A stretch of 64,000 nt of DNA from Mortierella sp. BCC40632 (Eukaryota > Mortierellomycota > Mortierellomycetes > Mortierellales > Mortierellaceae). This document shows positions 25,347 to 36,500 of the stretch, piece after piece. The stretch lies in the NCBI GenBank assembly GCA_011634665.1, contig WAEK01000007.1, forward strand, positions 2,204,501 to 2,268,500, in the 5' to 3' direction. The position numbers were made by a program, and so were the translations under genes. The notes beneath the pieces were generated by a model. The model saw only the letters and a program-made list of their open reading frames with translations, searched no databases and was not told the DNA's origin. Each line of letters begins with the position of its first letter. Within the stretch, counting starts at the first letter, position 1.

Positions 25347-27529
25347 AAAAAGACTGGGTTGCGCTAGGCCATTGAGAGGTATGGTGTCATACCAGCATTT
25401 GGATCAAAATGAAAAGAGAGTGTCTTTGTTGGGAAACGGTCAGGCATAGGCATCAGATGACTGGTGACCCTCTTGGTTGTAAGAGAGCCCTAACTCTCTA
25501 TTTCTCAAACGCCTTTTGAAGCTGAGCTGAGTAAAATAGGGCGCATTTGCAGTGGGCATTAAAGAAAAAAAGGCATTTGGACAAACGTAGGTTGGGCCCG
25601 TGTGTTATGCGTGGAGATGTCTCGATGCAGAGCCGGCGGGTGGTGCTCCTGCCAACCAATGCCCAAGTCCAGAGTGGGGGCGGGAGGGAAGTTGATTCCC
25701 CAAGGTCCATCCAGGAGAGTAAAGTTTACAAGGAGTGGGGTGTGTGAGACAATTTAGCTTTAGGTCCGCTCGCCTTATTTTCATATGACCTCCAAGTAGA
25801 TTGTGGACTGGGAGACTGAGCTAGAAGACTCGGCTCACTCCACATCGTCTGGACTCTCTCAAGAACCAGATGGATCATGCAAATCAAACCTCGGCCGAGG
25901 TGAGGCGAGGCGATGCGAGACGAGCCGAAGGGAAGGTAAAGGAGAAGAAAAAAAAAACGATTAAAGTTCGAGTGGAGAGGAGCCGTGTACTTTAGAGGGC
26001 CAAAGCGACAGCCAGAGATTCTGCAATACAATGAGAGCCGGGAGAAGGGGAAGTGGGAAGGGGGGACCGTCTTCGCAGATCGTCTACTGCGCTTGTCTCT
26101 TGCACTTTGTTTCTTTTTTTTTTTTTTTTTTTTCTGCCCCTTTGCCTTGTGAGATCTGAGGTAATCATCCGACAACATTACCTGCAGTCTACCTACAAAG
26201 AACCAGCACTGCCCAAGTGAATGTGGTCTTCTCAAACCGCGCCCCCGAAAAAGAAAGTGAACAAGCAACTCTCCACTTTTCCGCCTATTGGTCCATGTTA
26301 GTGAAAAAAGAATCTCCCTTTTTTTTTGCGCAGATGCACGGACCTTGAGGATGAATGAACATTTGTCCCTGAGTGCGATTGCCTTCATTTTGTGACAAGG
26401 TATTGGTCTAGTGTACCCACAATTAACTGTTGCCCAGGGACGTGTTCACTAGAAGGTCAAATATTACTTACAGGAAAGGAAAAGTAGATGATATTTTGGG
26501 TTGAAATGGATGGATGTGCATGTGAAGTTTTTTTTTTTTTTTTTTTTTATGCTGTTGTTGTTGTATAACGCTATCCTTCTGCTTCTATGGATAACACAAT
26601 GCTGATGGGCATAGGTCAAGTCAACACAAGCACAGGCAGAGACACGAACACAAACACCTGCTTTGAGTTTCCTCTCTTTCTCTGTGGAGCGCAGACACAG
26701 AGAACACAAACCTCGTTTGAGCTGCTCTCAGAACTTTGGCGGTTTTTCTTTCCTTCTTTTACTCTTCCACTTTGTTCCTTTGCTATCACACAGTTTGAGA
26801 TCTTTTTTCCCCCAAAAACGTTTTCCAGCCCTACCCCACCAAAGGAAGCCCAATGCTCTATCTATGGTAGTCTATCATTTTGTATCTCTTTCTCCGCTCT
26901 ATCACACACACATGTGAGTGATTCTCAAAAACGACTCGGAATCCCCCTCCTGTTGCCCTACATCGTTCACTATTCGTTTCATGTATATCCTCTTTAATCA
27001 ACAAGAGTGACAGTTTGGGAAGTGAACGAGTAGTCAATTATCATGAGGCATTGCATGTATTACCATGGATCATGGGATACAAGAGTCAACTACAAAGAGT
27101 CCTATTAGACTCTTTCCTGCTTAGTATAACGCTAGGTTGGACAGGAAGCGGATGCGTCAATGCTAGTACACAAACCGCCCTCGGCCTCATTCGCATTAAT
27201 AGGAATACTATAAACTCGAACTAAATCTCTTTCCACCTTTCCATTGGTTCAAATGTAGATGGATAGTAAAGATATGCATATACAAGTCGCATCGCCTCAT
27301 ATTGTCGTATGGATGCACTTTCTGATAGAGAGCAGGAAAGGAAATAACCACGTTAGGATCACAATGGAGACGGGTCCACACTCTAATAGAGACCATCCGG
27401 GTTATTGAGGGGGAAAAAAAGAACGAGACATGAATGCGGAGCAAATTCGATTTTCTTTCTCACTCACTTCTTCTAATAACACAGGAGTAGATACATCAAT
27501 AGGGGATTCTCCTTTATATTCTGGGTTCT
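22390..27529. other. Long region with no recognisable gene
   Basis: About 5.1 kb between the CRAL-TRIO gene start and the UCHL5 stop. Open frames on both strands are short and low in complexity, rich in Ser/Phe/Leu or Lys/Arg. None has recognisable domains, splice sites in phase, or homology to other parts of the window. It contains many poly-T and poly-A tracts and GA/CT microsatellites. The left end should hold the CRAL-TRIO promoter. A small hairpin-forming sequence (CTTTGGT, TCAA loop, ACCAAAG) lies near 24403-24420. Non-coding RNA genes cannot be excluded by eye. Confidence 0.5.
25313..25345. repeat. (GA)n microsatellite
   Basis: Sixteen or more uninterrupted GA dinucleotides. Similar but shorter GA/CT tracts occur at about 25001-25019 and 25111-25129 in the same gene-free region. 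Confidence 0.9.
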
Positions 27530-29108
27530 TCAGTCATCACCGAAATAATAATAGTCTAGTTCACCACTCTCTCCAGCAGCCGCCTTTCGTTGCCTCACCG
27601 TTTCGGCTTCAGCTCTAGCTCTCTCCCGTCCTTCTTCGACCAATGCGCTCAGTCGATTCTCTTTAGCAAGGCCTTTCAAAATCTCGTAGATCATGGGCAC
27701 AAAGTTGTGTTTCCTCAATACATTCTCCCGTTGCTGCTTCTTGCGCTTTTCATGCTCCTTGCGAATATCTTCTGTTAGATTGTTCAGCTCTGCGACAAGC
27801 CAAGATCCAGCATCGGGTCCTTCCTTTTCCCGGAGCTCTTCGAGTTGTACCGTGTATTGAAGAATCTTGTCTTCATAGGCGTCGATCCGGTCATTTACCA
27901 CGGCCATCAGGTTAAACCGGATCTCGCCAGATGAGGCGTATTGAGCCATTCGTGATTGGATGATTGGCCCCACTTTCTCAAGCCAAGCATCCTCCCCTTC
28001 ACCACAAGGTCCATGGTTCCGAGGGCCTTCCTGAAGTCCATCGAGCTCGTACAAGTTGCCGTTGATGGGAGTATAGGCAATAAAGTGGAAAAGATCTTCG
28101 TCCTGTGCGGATGGGTCCTGAATGTCATTGATAAAGGGATCCGAACGAGAGAACGAGTTGTGGACAACCCTGATCACCTCCGAGTTGGTAATTGCGTATC
28201 CCTTCAACTAAAGAGGGGGAGGTGAGGTGAAGGGGAAAGAAAAAGATGATTCGCTTGTAAATATATACTGTCTCATGATTCTGCGGTATACAACAACTCT
28301 TTCCTTCACTAGGCTGTCCTGTCTCTTACTTCTGGTGGAAAATCAGATACGAAGGTCTTGAAGTTGGTCAACTCCTCTCCAAGATCAATATTCTTCGAGT
28401 TGAGCAAGATGGAAAGGATGGCTTGAGTCGCACAGGCATTGTTGATAACCTAGATAGGAAGCGTCCAAGAATCAAGGCATCAGACTATTTGTCTACTTGT
28501 AAAAAAAAAAAATACACAGGACTTTTGCTGATGCTAGCAATCATAAAAGAAGCAAGTAGCTGTGGAAACAAAAAAACGGACCTGTTGAGCAAAAAACACG
28601 TCTCCACTATAGTCAATTGGAGCTTGAGAATCTCCGGCTCCTGCATTTGCTGGTCCGCGTCCCTCCCACTTGAACAAGAAGATGAGCCCATGGACTGGCC
28701 TGTTTGGGTTGGTTAAGTGAAGGGGGGTGACGGAAGGATGTCATGGTTAAATCCTGTGCTCAAATATTGAAAGGAAAGGACCACAAGGACATACACACAC
28801 ACACACACACAAAGAAGATTTGCATACTTCAGATCGGCGAGCGTCTCTTGATCGATAGAGTAGATCTCTTCTACTTGAATGCCTGATACGCCTATACCCT
28901 TGATGATTCCCGTAAACACGCCTGATAAATTGGGTTTTGTATTAGGCTTTGGGGAGAAGATCTCCAGCTCCAAAAAGAGTAGAAATGCAGGCGAGTTTTT
29001 TTTTTTTTTTTCTTGACAAGATTAGATCAAAAAGAACAGCCTTCGTCATTCTCAAGACATTTTACCTGGGTCGCTTTCAATGAGACACCAATTTCCTGAG
29101 TCTGACAT
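27530..29108 (-). CDS. Ubiquitin C-terminal hydrolase UCHL5/UCH37
   Basis: Proteasome-associated cysteine deubiquitinase (peptidase C12). Five exons, 29108-29066, 28921-28828, 28699-28582, 28449-28330 and 28207-27530, join in phase to give 350 residues (human 329). The N-terminus NWCLIESDPGVFT and VHGLIFLFKWEGRG are family signatures. The catalytic set is complete: oxyanion Gln at about residue 85 and Cys at about 91 in FFAQQVINNACATQ, His at about 166 in LFHFIAYTPING, and Asp at about 181 in NLYELDG. The C-terminal helices (RENVLRKHNFVPMIYEILKG) form the UCH37-like domain that contacts the proteasome receptor Rpn13 (ADRM1) or INO80 subunits. The third donor is an uncommon GTCCGT. Its start lies only about 230 bp from the end of the Fanzor-like gene on the same strand. 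Confidence 0.93.
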
Positions 29109-29339
29109 CTTTTTCTTTGAGCTTTTTCTTTTTGGTCGAATTACAGGCGCAAGGACTCATTACGCTGATGCCAGCCCCTCTGAGTGTCCTTATGCACTGA
29201 CCACAAGGAACTAATGAAATTGAAAGGAAATAAAGATTTAGTGTGAGCACCCGATCATGATGTGTGCCCATAGGTGTGGAATAGGCCAGTAGCACTTACC
29301 TCTAAACTAATTCTCGTGTTTGTAAACACGCATAAGACT

Positions 29340-29720
29340 CTATTGTCTCTTTGTTGATGGTCCAGCTATGGACTCTGTATCTTGTATCTGCCTCGGAGAC
29401 TCTGCCAAAGATGATCGCCATCCATACGAGCCGTCTCCGTGCACAGGCAAAAGATATCGAGGCCGTTGCTGGCTCTGTAAGTGCTCCCTTACTGCCATTG
29501 TCATATTGCTTGCTGCCAGAACGTCGCGGTGGAATGGCGTCTTGCAGGACTCACAAAATAGCCTGCGAATCGATGCAGACGAGACAAAGTCTAATGGGTC
29601 CCTCCCACTGCGTTGGCATTTTGGGCATCGCTTCGAGGTGTAGTACTCGTTGATTCCGACCACCAGGTAATCGAGCGATCTCGCCTAGAAGTTGGGAATG
29701 CAGAGAAGACTAGTATGTCA

Positions 29721-29755
<35 letters not shown>

Positions 29756-31673
29756 ATCCAAACCTGCGAAACATACTGTACACTTACTTTGGCAATAAAG
29801 TAACTGAGGAATGATCCATGAAGGGACATCAAACCTCTAGGGCTATCAAACGATCCAAGTCCTACAACAACCAAGGCTTTTTTTCGCAGGGGGCTCGACG
29901 CGCGCCAATGCTACCTCCCCAACATTGACAGCAGCCTGTCAGTGACAATCCCATACTCGCCTTCTCGAGCCTTGTTAGCATCCCATCGAGCACGAAGGAA
30001 CTTTGCATTGTGGCCATTGTAGAACTTCCAAAGGTCCTTGCCATGCTCCATCTCTGCCTTGATCCTTCCTCTTGGGTCTTGGTCAAGTGATGGGATACTT
30101 GACTCGATGTCGGCGATGGACACACCAGCTCCGTTCTCTTCATTGTCTTTTCGCTGTTGAAGCTCTTGACGAAACTTGAACGTTGGCTGATAAATAGCCT
30201 TGTTCTTGACTACAAGAGAAAGACCAACCCCTGGGTGATCGGCTCGAACGGCATAGGCTGCAACCGTGCACGCTTGGCCTGGATCCAGGCAAAGAATATC
30301 CACATCTTCTCCTACATCATGTGTCGGTGGACCTGGTCCTTGGCCAAATATTTGTTCCACGCGCTCTTTCGAGTCCAGGACGTTCCGGATCTCTTTCAGG
30401 AATTGGTCGTGACCTTCCTCAGGATCATAAAGTTGATCAGAGCAAGGCACATGTCGCTCCTCGGCCAGGGCGAAGCGTTTACTTCGTCGAATGGATAAAT
30501 TGATAGCCCTTAGATGCAGTTCGACTCCGTTGGTTTGGAAAGAGCCATAGAGAGCATACTTGAAACGAGGTTGGTTGTCCGTGGACTGAACATCTTCCAT
30601 CATGGTCTCATCCGTGGATACAGCCGACTCTCTCCGCACATCTTGGAGTGTAGCGCTGCTTGAACTGTTACTCATTCCATCCAGAATAGCGGCCATCTCG
30701 TCCTTCGTGGTAACCGTAGTGATTTTCGCTAGCCCTTTTCGGCATGATGAGGTGGACCCCACAGGCGAGATGACTTGATTGATCAGCCAGCCAGGGGGGA
30801 GCGTATCCAAGGTCGGCACGATTGACATTTTCTCAGTCTCTGGAAAATGCTCTTGGATAAGGCCACCGAGATATGCGTCCATAGCCTCGCTGTTCTCGCA
30901 AAGTATGTAGAACAGCTCTCGCTCAGACATAGAGATAAACCTGTTGGCAATGGGTGAAAGTGGTAGCTTGGACGGCTTGCCTCGAGTATGATCATGGAAG
31001 AAGCGCTGGTATTCCACAGACATTGTTATCGATACTGAATCAAAAAGGCAATCTGCAGTTTCACCCTTTCTCTTTTTGCTTGGCTCTCTGGTTTTCCGAT
31101 TGGGTGTTTCCGTGAAGACCTCGTAAAAAGAGCTTAGGATCTTTCTGATCAGGGCCTGGTGGGGACTCCGCGCCGATGGTGCGTCTTCGCGGTAATAAAG
31201 ACATCGGAGCAAGGTCAAGAGAAAGCTGGCAGAATTCGGGTCAGAGCCTTCTTCGCCTTCATTGGTATCAGAGTCTTCACCCGTGTCCTTGTCATCATCT
31301 TTGGCCTTATCGACGTCGTCCACAACTTTTTGTGTAGGATTGCTTTCAAGGACTCCAGCTCAGGCGCTGCGCTCGACTTAATGAAAAGGGCGAGAGCCAG
31401 CTGGGCTTCACGCTTGACCGAGTTCGCATCGTCAACACAGTTCCAAATGATTGTCTTGACTACCTCCTGTGAATGGATAGGTAATGCGGTGCGTTTAACG
31501 TTTGTGGTCAGAGCTCCAACTGTCAGTGTTGACATGCGATGTTCTCGAACCATTCTCTTGACAAGCGTACGCTTGTTGGACCCAGAGAACGACTTTGATG
31601 ACCGAGTTGTCGTCTTTTCTTTTCTTGTTCTTTTTCTTTTTGGTTCACGGGGCTCCGTTTCAATGTGAGTGGG
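29340..31673 (-). other. Fanzor/TnpB-like RuvC and zinc-ribbon module of the fusion gene
   Basis: The region resumes in frame at about 31673 after a TAG acceptor. Helical segment 'VVKTIIWNCVDDANSVKREA', acidic loop, 'SVEYQRFFHD' and 'KYALYGSFQTNGVELH' precede RuvC-I (DILCLDPGQACT). RuvC-II cannot be assigned with confidence. The C-terminal exon reads VGINEYYTSKRCPKC, then FCESCKTPFHRDVLAAS: a four-cysteine zinc ribbon followed by the RuvC-III Asp, the order seen in TnpB and Fanzor proteins. Thus both end aspartates of the RuvC site are kept although the frame is interrupted. The gene's last intron (29787-29685) holds a poly-T tract of more than 30 on the plus strand. Confidence 0.75.
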
Positions 31674-32117
31674 CTAGTATTTGGCGTGGTTGCCGTTGTC
31701 TCCTTCATGGGCTTCCATTGACTGCGCCTGAGGGTAGCTGGTCTCTCATATTCCTTTTTACTCTCTCGGTCGTGCGTACGGATGGTGTATCGTGGCCCAG
31801 GTTTTGGTGTTGATAATGGCAATGGGCTTTTGGGGTCAACGTCCATATTTTGTGATAGCAGCGGGCTTGCTAGGGGTGCTCTTGATAGAGTAAAGGCTCT
31901 TTCCACGCGGATGGTTGCACTACTGCATGCAGAAGCATCCATCGGTCGAAACCGATTGTACTCTTGGTTCCTGCTCCTTCGGCGTGTCTGAGTATTCTCT
32001 GAGGATCTGGTAGGGGGGTGGGGGTTATAAAAAAAAAAAAAAAAAAAAAAAAGGTCAGTATCGGACTATAATCATGCAACAGGCTATTTAATAGAGGAAA
32101 GAGGAACGACATCCTAC

Positions 32118-33200
32118 CTCTTTCCAGCCATAACTGACAAGCGCATGGCTTTTGCGGCAACAACCCTGTTCTGTAGACTGAAGACTTCACTGTTCCTGAG
32201 GACCGCCTGGCCATTGGAGATCTTGGCCTCTTCAAGGACACCCATTATCTCTTGACCATGCTCGTACACAAGCAGAGCTTGGGAATAATCGATAGGCCTG
32301 CTTGTATTCTTGCTGACCCTGGATGATCTACCATACGCATCGACTAACTCACCAACGCTTGCTGTAATAAAATAATTGAGTAGCCGATTCATTAGGACTA
32401 GCAAGTCAATGCCATAATGAATGTAGATAATCACCTTGAGTAAGCCCGCGAATGATGCCAAGGTTCGACTTTGTTCCTAGTCCAGGAGCGTTGTCGCTGT
32501 AGTCGTTAAGAGAAACAACCGCCAGAGCTGTCAGCTGTGCCCGGGATAGTCCGAGGGCCTTGGCACAGTCATCGACATCATATCGCTTGAACCTGGAGCC
32601 CGTTGGACGAAATACAACCCCGATGTTGCGATGGGCCAAGAAATCCGAGTCGCCAGACACAACCAACACGGATTGTCCAGACCGTGTTAAACTATCGTGT
32701 CGGAGTCTGACAGCGACGTCAGCCTCACCAGGCGCCCGGTGAGCAATCCAACCGGTTTTCTGAAGTCCTTTGGTGATTTCATCTCTGTCCTCGACTGTCA
32801 GGGAAACCGCCGAATCAGTGATGCGATTAAAAATCTGATGCTTGGTCCGTGAAAGAGGCTTGCCCATTTGGGCTCTTCTCTCCGCTTCGTCAACCAGCTT
32901 GTGGGCTTTCTCAACCTTTTTGTTTACAGCGGCTGTCCTCCGGGCATGAGTTCTTGCTTTGTTCTTTGTTGGATAACCATCCACGAAAATTTCGGTAAGA
33001 TGGGTCTTGGGAAGGCGCTCCGAGAGGAACTTGTCCAGGATCGCGGCTCGTCTCTCGGGATGACATTTGGTGTAAATTTTTTTTATTCTCCAAAAATATG
33101 CTCCAAATAAATCGACGAGTACCCTCGTTCCTTCTGGTACTGTTTCTTCAGGAGCCGTGATAGAGCCATCGATGAGTCTCCATAATCCGGCGACCCCCAT
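32118..33200 (-). other. XPG/FEN1-like nuclease module of the fusion gene
   Basis: N-terminal part of the fusion gene, intact over about 336 residues. It starts MGVAGLWRLI, as in the XPG N-terminal domain. All seven acidic residues that bind the two metal ions in FEN1 have counterparts: Asp30 (VLVDLFG), Asp74 (IFVDGYPTK), Glu159 and Asp161 (GEADVAV), Asp184 and Asp186 (VSGDSDFLAH) and Asp233 (LNDYSDNAPGLG, helix-hairpin-helix region). The spacing is close to human FEN1 (34, 86, 158, 160, 179, 181, 233). The family cuts flaps and branched DNA. No separate stop or promoter lies between this module and the Fanzor module, and exon phases continue into the linker, so one polypeptide is the simplest reading. 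A catalytic nuclease beside an RNA-guided nuclease could process target or donor ends, which is inference. Confidence 0.82.
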
Positions 33201-33533
33201 TGCTAAGCGTGACGGGGACGCGTGTATGAGTGTAAAGGAGGTTTGAAGGGCGAGAAAAAAAAATAAAGTAGGAAGGTTGAGAGTTGAGAAAGAGAGAGAG
33301 AGGAAGAGAGAGAAAGAGAAAATGTTACCACCACAAAGAGAGTCCTAATACGCTCCGCCACCCCCCCTCCCCTCCATTGTTCTACTAATTTTGGGCCGTC
33401 CAATCAGCGTTAGACAAGATCAATGTAGCCAAAAGGCACCAATCTCCTACTATGGATGGAGACTAACCTGTGTCTGAAGGCAAAAAATAAATGTAAATGT
33501 GAAAATTTATTGCTTCTAGTGAGCTTTACTGAA
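33201..33533. other. Spacer between the two Fanzor-like genes
   Basis: 333 bp with a GA-rich tract near 33287-33320 and a C-run near 33361-33368. It is at once the 3' flank of the upstream Fanzor copy and the promoter region of the XPG-Fanzor gene. No open frame of note. In Fanzor loci the guide RNA often lies at or past the 3' end of the gene, so this is one place to look, but no conserved structure is visible by eye. Confidence 0.4.
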
Positions 33534-36500
33534 CTAGCCTAGTTTGCCCTGCGTACCGCAGGGATCCCCCATCGCATCTCTAACTGATGTTGGAGGCATA
33601 GTAAGTTGAGCTATCTCCTGTGAATATGAACAGGTATGTTTGGTGGGACGGATTGTCCTTGTAAATGGCTCCAGTGTATGTCTCTCCAGTGAGAGTAGAG
33701 TCGACCCTCCTGCTATCGCAATACAAACGGCTGCGTTCACATCCCGGGACTTGATCGTATGTCCTCGCTGGACTGACCCGCACTGGCTGTTCGTACACTC
33801 CATTGCTCCATTCACCTGAACCATCTTCTCCTTGCCATCCACAATCCGACGCGACCGTGCCTTCCTCAATTGACCAAAACACTCGGCACACGTCTGGCTC
33901 GTCCTGAATTCATCAGTAAGTCCAACCACTCCGTACCGCATATGCTGCTCTCTCATCTTTCCTCCTCCCCGTCTAGCGTGCCCTCCAATTCTGCTTCCTA
34001 CTCCCGTTCCTCCCCGACCCCACCAGCATCACTGGGATGAGTGATGGACCATTCTTGCGACACCGAGCCAGGTGCTGGTAGTTACCCCAGGTACACGCTA
34101 TATGGTGCCGTTGGCAACCACCACACCATCCATCTGACGGGGATACCTCTAGAACATTAAAAGAAGAAGACTCAGTAAAAATAAAAAAAAAAAAAAAAAA
34201 AAAAGGACATTTTGTTCTGCTCAACTGTACCTGATGGGCTCTCTGACCCAAACGTTTCCAATGCGTGATTCTTCACATACTCCCTCTCTGCTGCCGCCAC
34301 CTTCCCCCCACACCCTTCTTGTGCGAAGTCGCTGGTTATGCAGATCCTTCAACCTTGCCTTGGATTTCTCAAATCCCTTCAATGCTTTGCGTGACTCTCG
34401 ATGCAGCTCATGCGCCCTGTCAATCTCCTCCATCGTCTGTGCTGTCTTCAAAACTTGTTCCTTGTCTGAGAGCTTCTCCAGTGCTTCGCGTACATCACTA
34501 TTCTCCGGTCTCTTAAGTCGCATCTCTCGCCTCTTGGCTACCCGTCGCATCCCTGAAGCTTCATTGAGCTGAGAGGTGCCGTGATCTTGAATGGACGACT
34601 CTGGGGTGTCCATTGTTCTCTAGAGGCAGTTGCCTCTCCTGATGACTCCTCATCCGGAGGTGGTGGCCATGGCTCAGGATTAGAGCTCCCAAAGGTTTCC
34701 TCCGCATCCTCTTCTGTGCCTATTCATCATTAAAAAGCTATTAGATGCGCTGAGCTTGACAGATGACCGACATTATTCCTTACATCTTGCCCATTCAACT
34801 TACCATAAAAAGTACAGCATATCGGTTGATATGCGTCTTGATCTCGCCCAGGGTCTGTGCACATGTTACACTCATCGTTCGAATCCCTGGATCTGTCCCT
34901 GCAAAGACAATTCTGTCCTCTGGCAACTTGGAAATATCGAGGCGCCTCGTTGAATCCTCGACTGTAAAATCCTTCACAGTAGGTGTGGTGTACTCCACCG
35001 CCTTTGAGCCATCCTTGCTCTTTGGGGTCTTTGCTGTAACTACCCTGCGGAGCCCATTCCAGTAACTCCTCTTTTTCCGCAGGCGTCGCAACTGACTCTC
35101 CTGTGGCTGTACAGTTGCTCGAAGAGCTCGCACCTTTCTCCTTGCTTCTTGAAGAACGCGATATGTCTTTTTTTGCTCACTCCCTCTTCCGTCCTCTACA
35201 CTCTGAATATTGCCCTCATTCGTGTCTACACCCCCGATGCCTTCCTTGTTTGCCTTCTCATTCTCTTTTCTGACTGCTGTGCGGTGGTTCTTGGCTGTCA
35301 GGCTTTGATCCGTCTCGAGCACCTTGAGTTCCTTTCGGCCTCGCTTGATTCTACTCTCAAGGTCTTTGATATTGCTCTCTACTCTCTTGATCTCTTCAGC
35401 AATTGTTTCCACTTCCATCTTTTGATACTCTATCTCTTTGGTCCAGTCCATAGTATCAGTCCTGACCTTGGCCTTGACCCGCCTCTCGTAGTGGCTGAAC
35501 AACGGGCGACCTCCACGCTCGGCTCCCTGTGGAATCACTTCACCCAAAATCCGGACTGTGTACCTATCGACGAACATCATTCTGTCCGCAAATCTGAGGC
35601 CATGCTTGCGACACAGCCTTTGAACTTTCTCCAAGTCGAAGAATACCCCAAAGACTGCGTCCTTGTGATGTGGGACTCTTTCTCCGGCTATTAGAGGAGT
35701 GCCTTCAGAGTTCTTGATATCAAAGTGGCCTGGCGTCTTGGCACACAACACCTCGTATAACCCCTTCGCTCCAAGAATCAATGCATGACTGGAAGAAGGT
35801 GATATCTGCGGTGACAAAAGCCGAGTGTGCTGAGGATACCCAGCCGCTCTTTGAATTGCGTTGGCAATGATGGCCATAGGTGCAAGCAAAGTAGCGTGGG
35901 CCAAGGGCGCCCTCGTTCCACCTTGGGGTCTCGTCTCTCGGCTAACTCGACGTTTTGCAACATAGGGTCGAAGTGCGTTGGCCAGCTTGGCTACAACACT
36001 GCATTGCTCCTCGGTGATATCCATTCCGCCGTGTGCTGACTTTCTGACCCAGTTGTTGTCGATTTCCTTCTCGATTCGGGGGTGACTCTAGGAGCATACG
36101 AAGAAGTCTCCTCAAAAAGACAATATGATCGCTCTTGTTGGCTCTTTAGCGAGAGAATCCCCTAATTCGTTTTCTAGTTCTTCCTCCATCTCATCGAGAT
36201 CCCAGTCGTCGAAATCAGACCCTTCGAGATTGTCAGAGTCCTGATCTTTGACAGTTCTCCTTTGGGTCACACCATTGTCCTTGTTGTTCACCTCAACCAC
36301 CGGCTCTTTGACAAAATCTTCCTCCGGTTCTTTAATGTCCCAATCGTCAAAATCAATCCCTTCAAGGTCGTCCGTATTCAGGTCTTCGACGGCTCTCCTT
36401 AGGGCTTGAATACTGGATTCACCGCCCGCCTCGACTGTCGGCTCTTTGACAGGGTCACCCTCCAGTTGGCTAAAATCCCAGTCATCAAAATTGACCCCTC

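Larger units (their letters stand above)
29340..33200 (-). pseudogene. XPG/FEN1-nuclease plus Fanzor (TnpB-like) fusion gene, frame-disrupted
   Basis: Read on the minus strand, exons 33200-32435 and 32361-32118 and one starting at 32006 join in phase. They encode an XPG/FEN1-type nuclease followed by a basic, Ser/Thr/Pro-rich linker with a nuclear-localisation-like patch (PKRKRTRKEK in the frame used further on). The downstream body (about 31673-29911) carries a helical N-terminal region, an acidic stretch, and the RuvC-I motif ILCLDPGQ with its Asp codon at 30285-30283. Next come VVVGLGSF (ends 29788) and, after an intron, a last exon 29684-29340 with zinc-ribbon cysteines and the RuvC-III Asp in FHRDVLAAS. 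Fanzor proteins are eukaryotic TnpB relatives, RNA-guided DNA nucleases often found in mobile elements. The frame is broken at 31327-31331 (A5 on this strand) and at 29911-29920 and 29878-29884, and one linker intron near 31674 is unclear. Decay, assembly error and recoding are all possible. Confidence 0.72.

Noticed and set aside
29878..31331. Programmed -1 frameshift signals (A-run slippery sites) in the fusion gene
   Set aside because: The A7 site fits a slippery heptamer, but other breaks do not match a consensus, some need +1, and no downstream pseudoknot was recognised. Kept only as one hypothesis.
32118..33200. A separate cellular FEN1/EXO1/GEN1 repair gene next to a Fanzor
   Set aside because: The domain lacks PCNA-binding or other C-terminal features of those enzymes, and exon phases continue into the linker and the Fanzor module. 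Not fully excluded without transcripts.
34870..34890. tRNA B-box-like sequence (GTTCGAATCC)
   Set aside because: It lies within the Fanzor-like coding stretch at RuvC-I, and no matching A box or cloverleaf is present.
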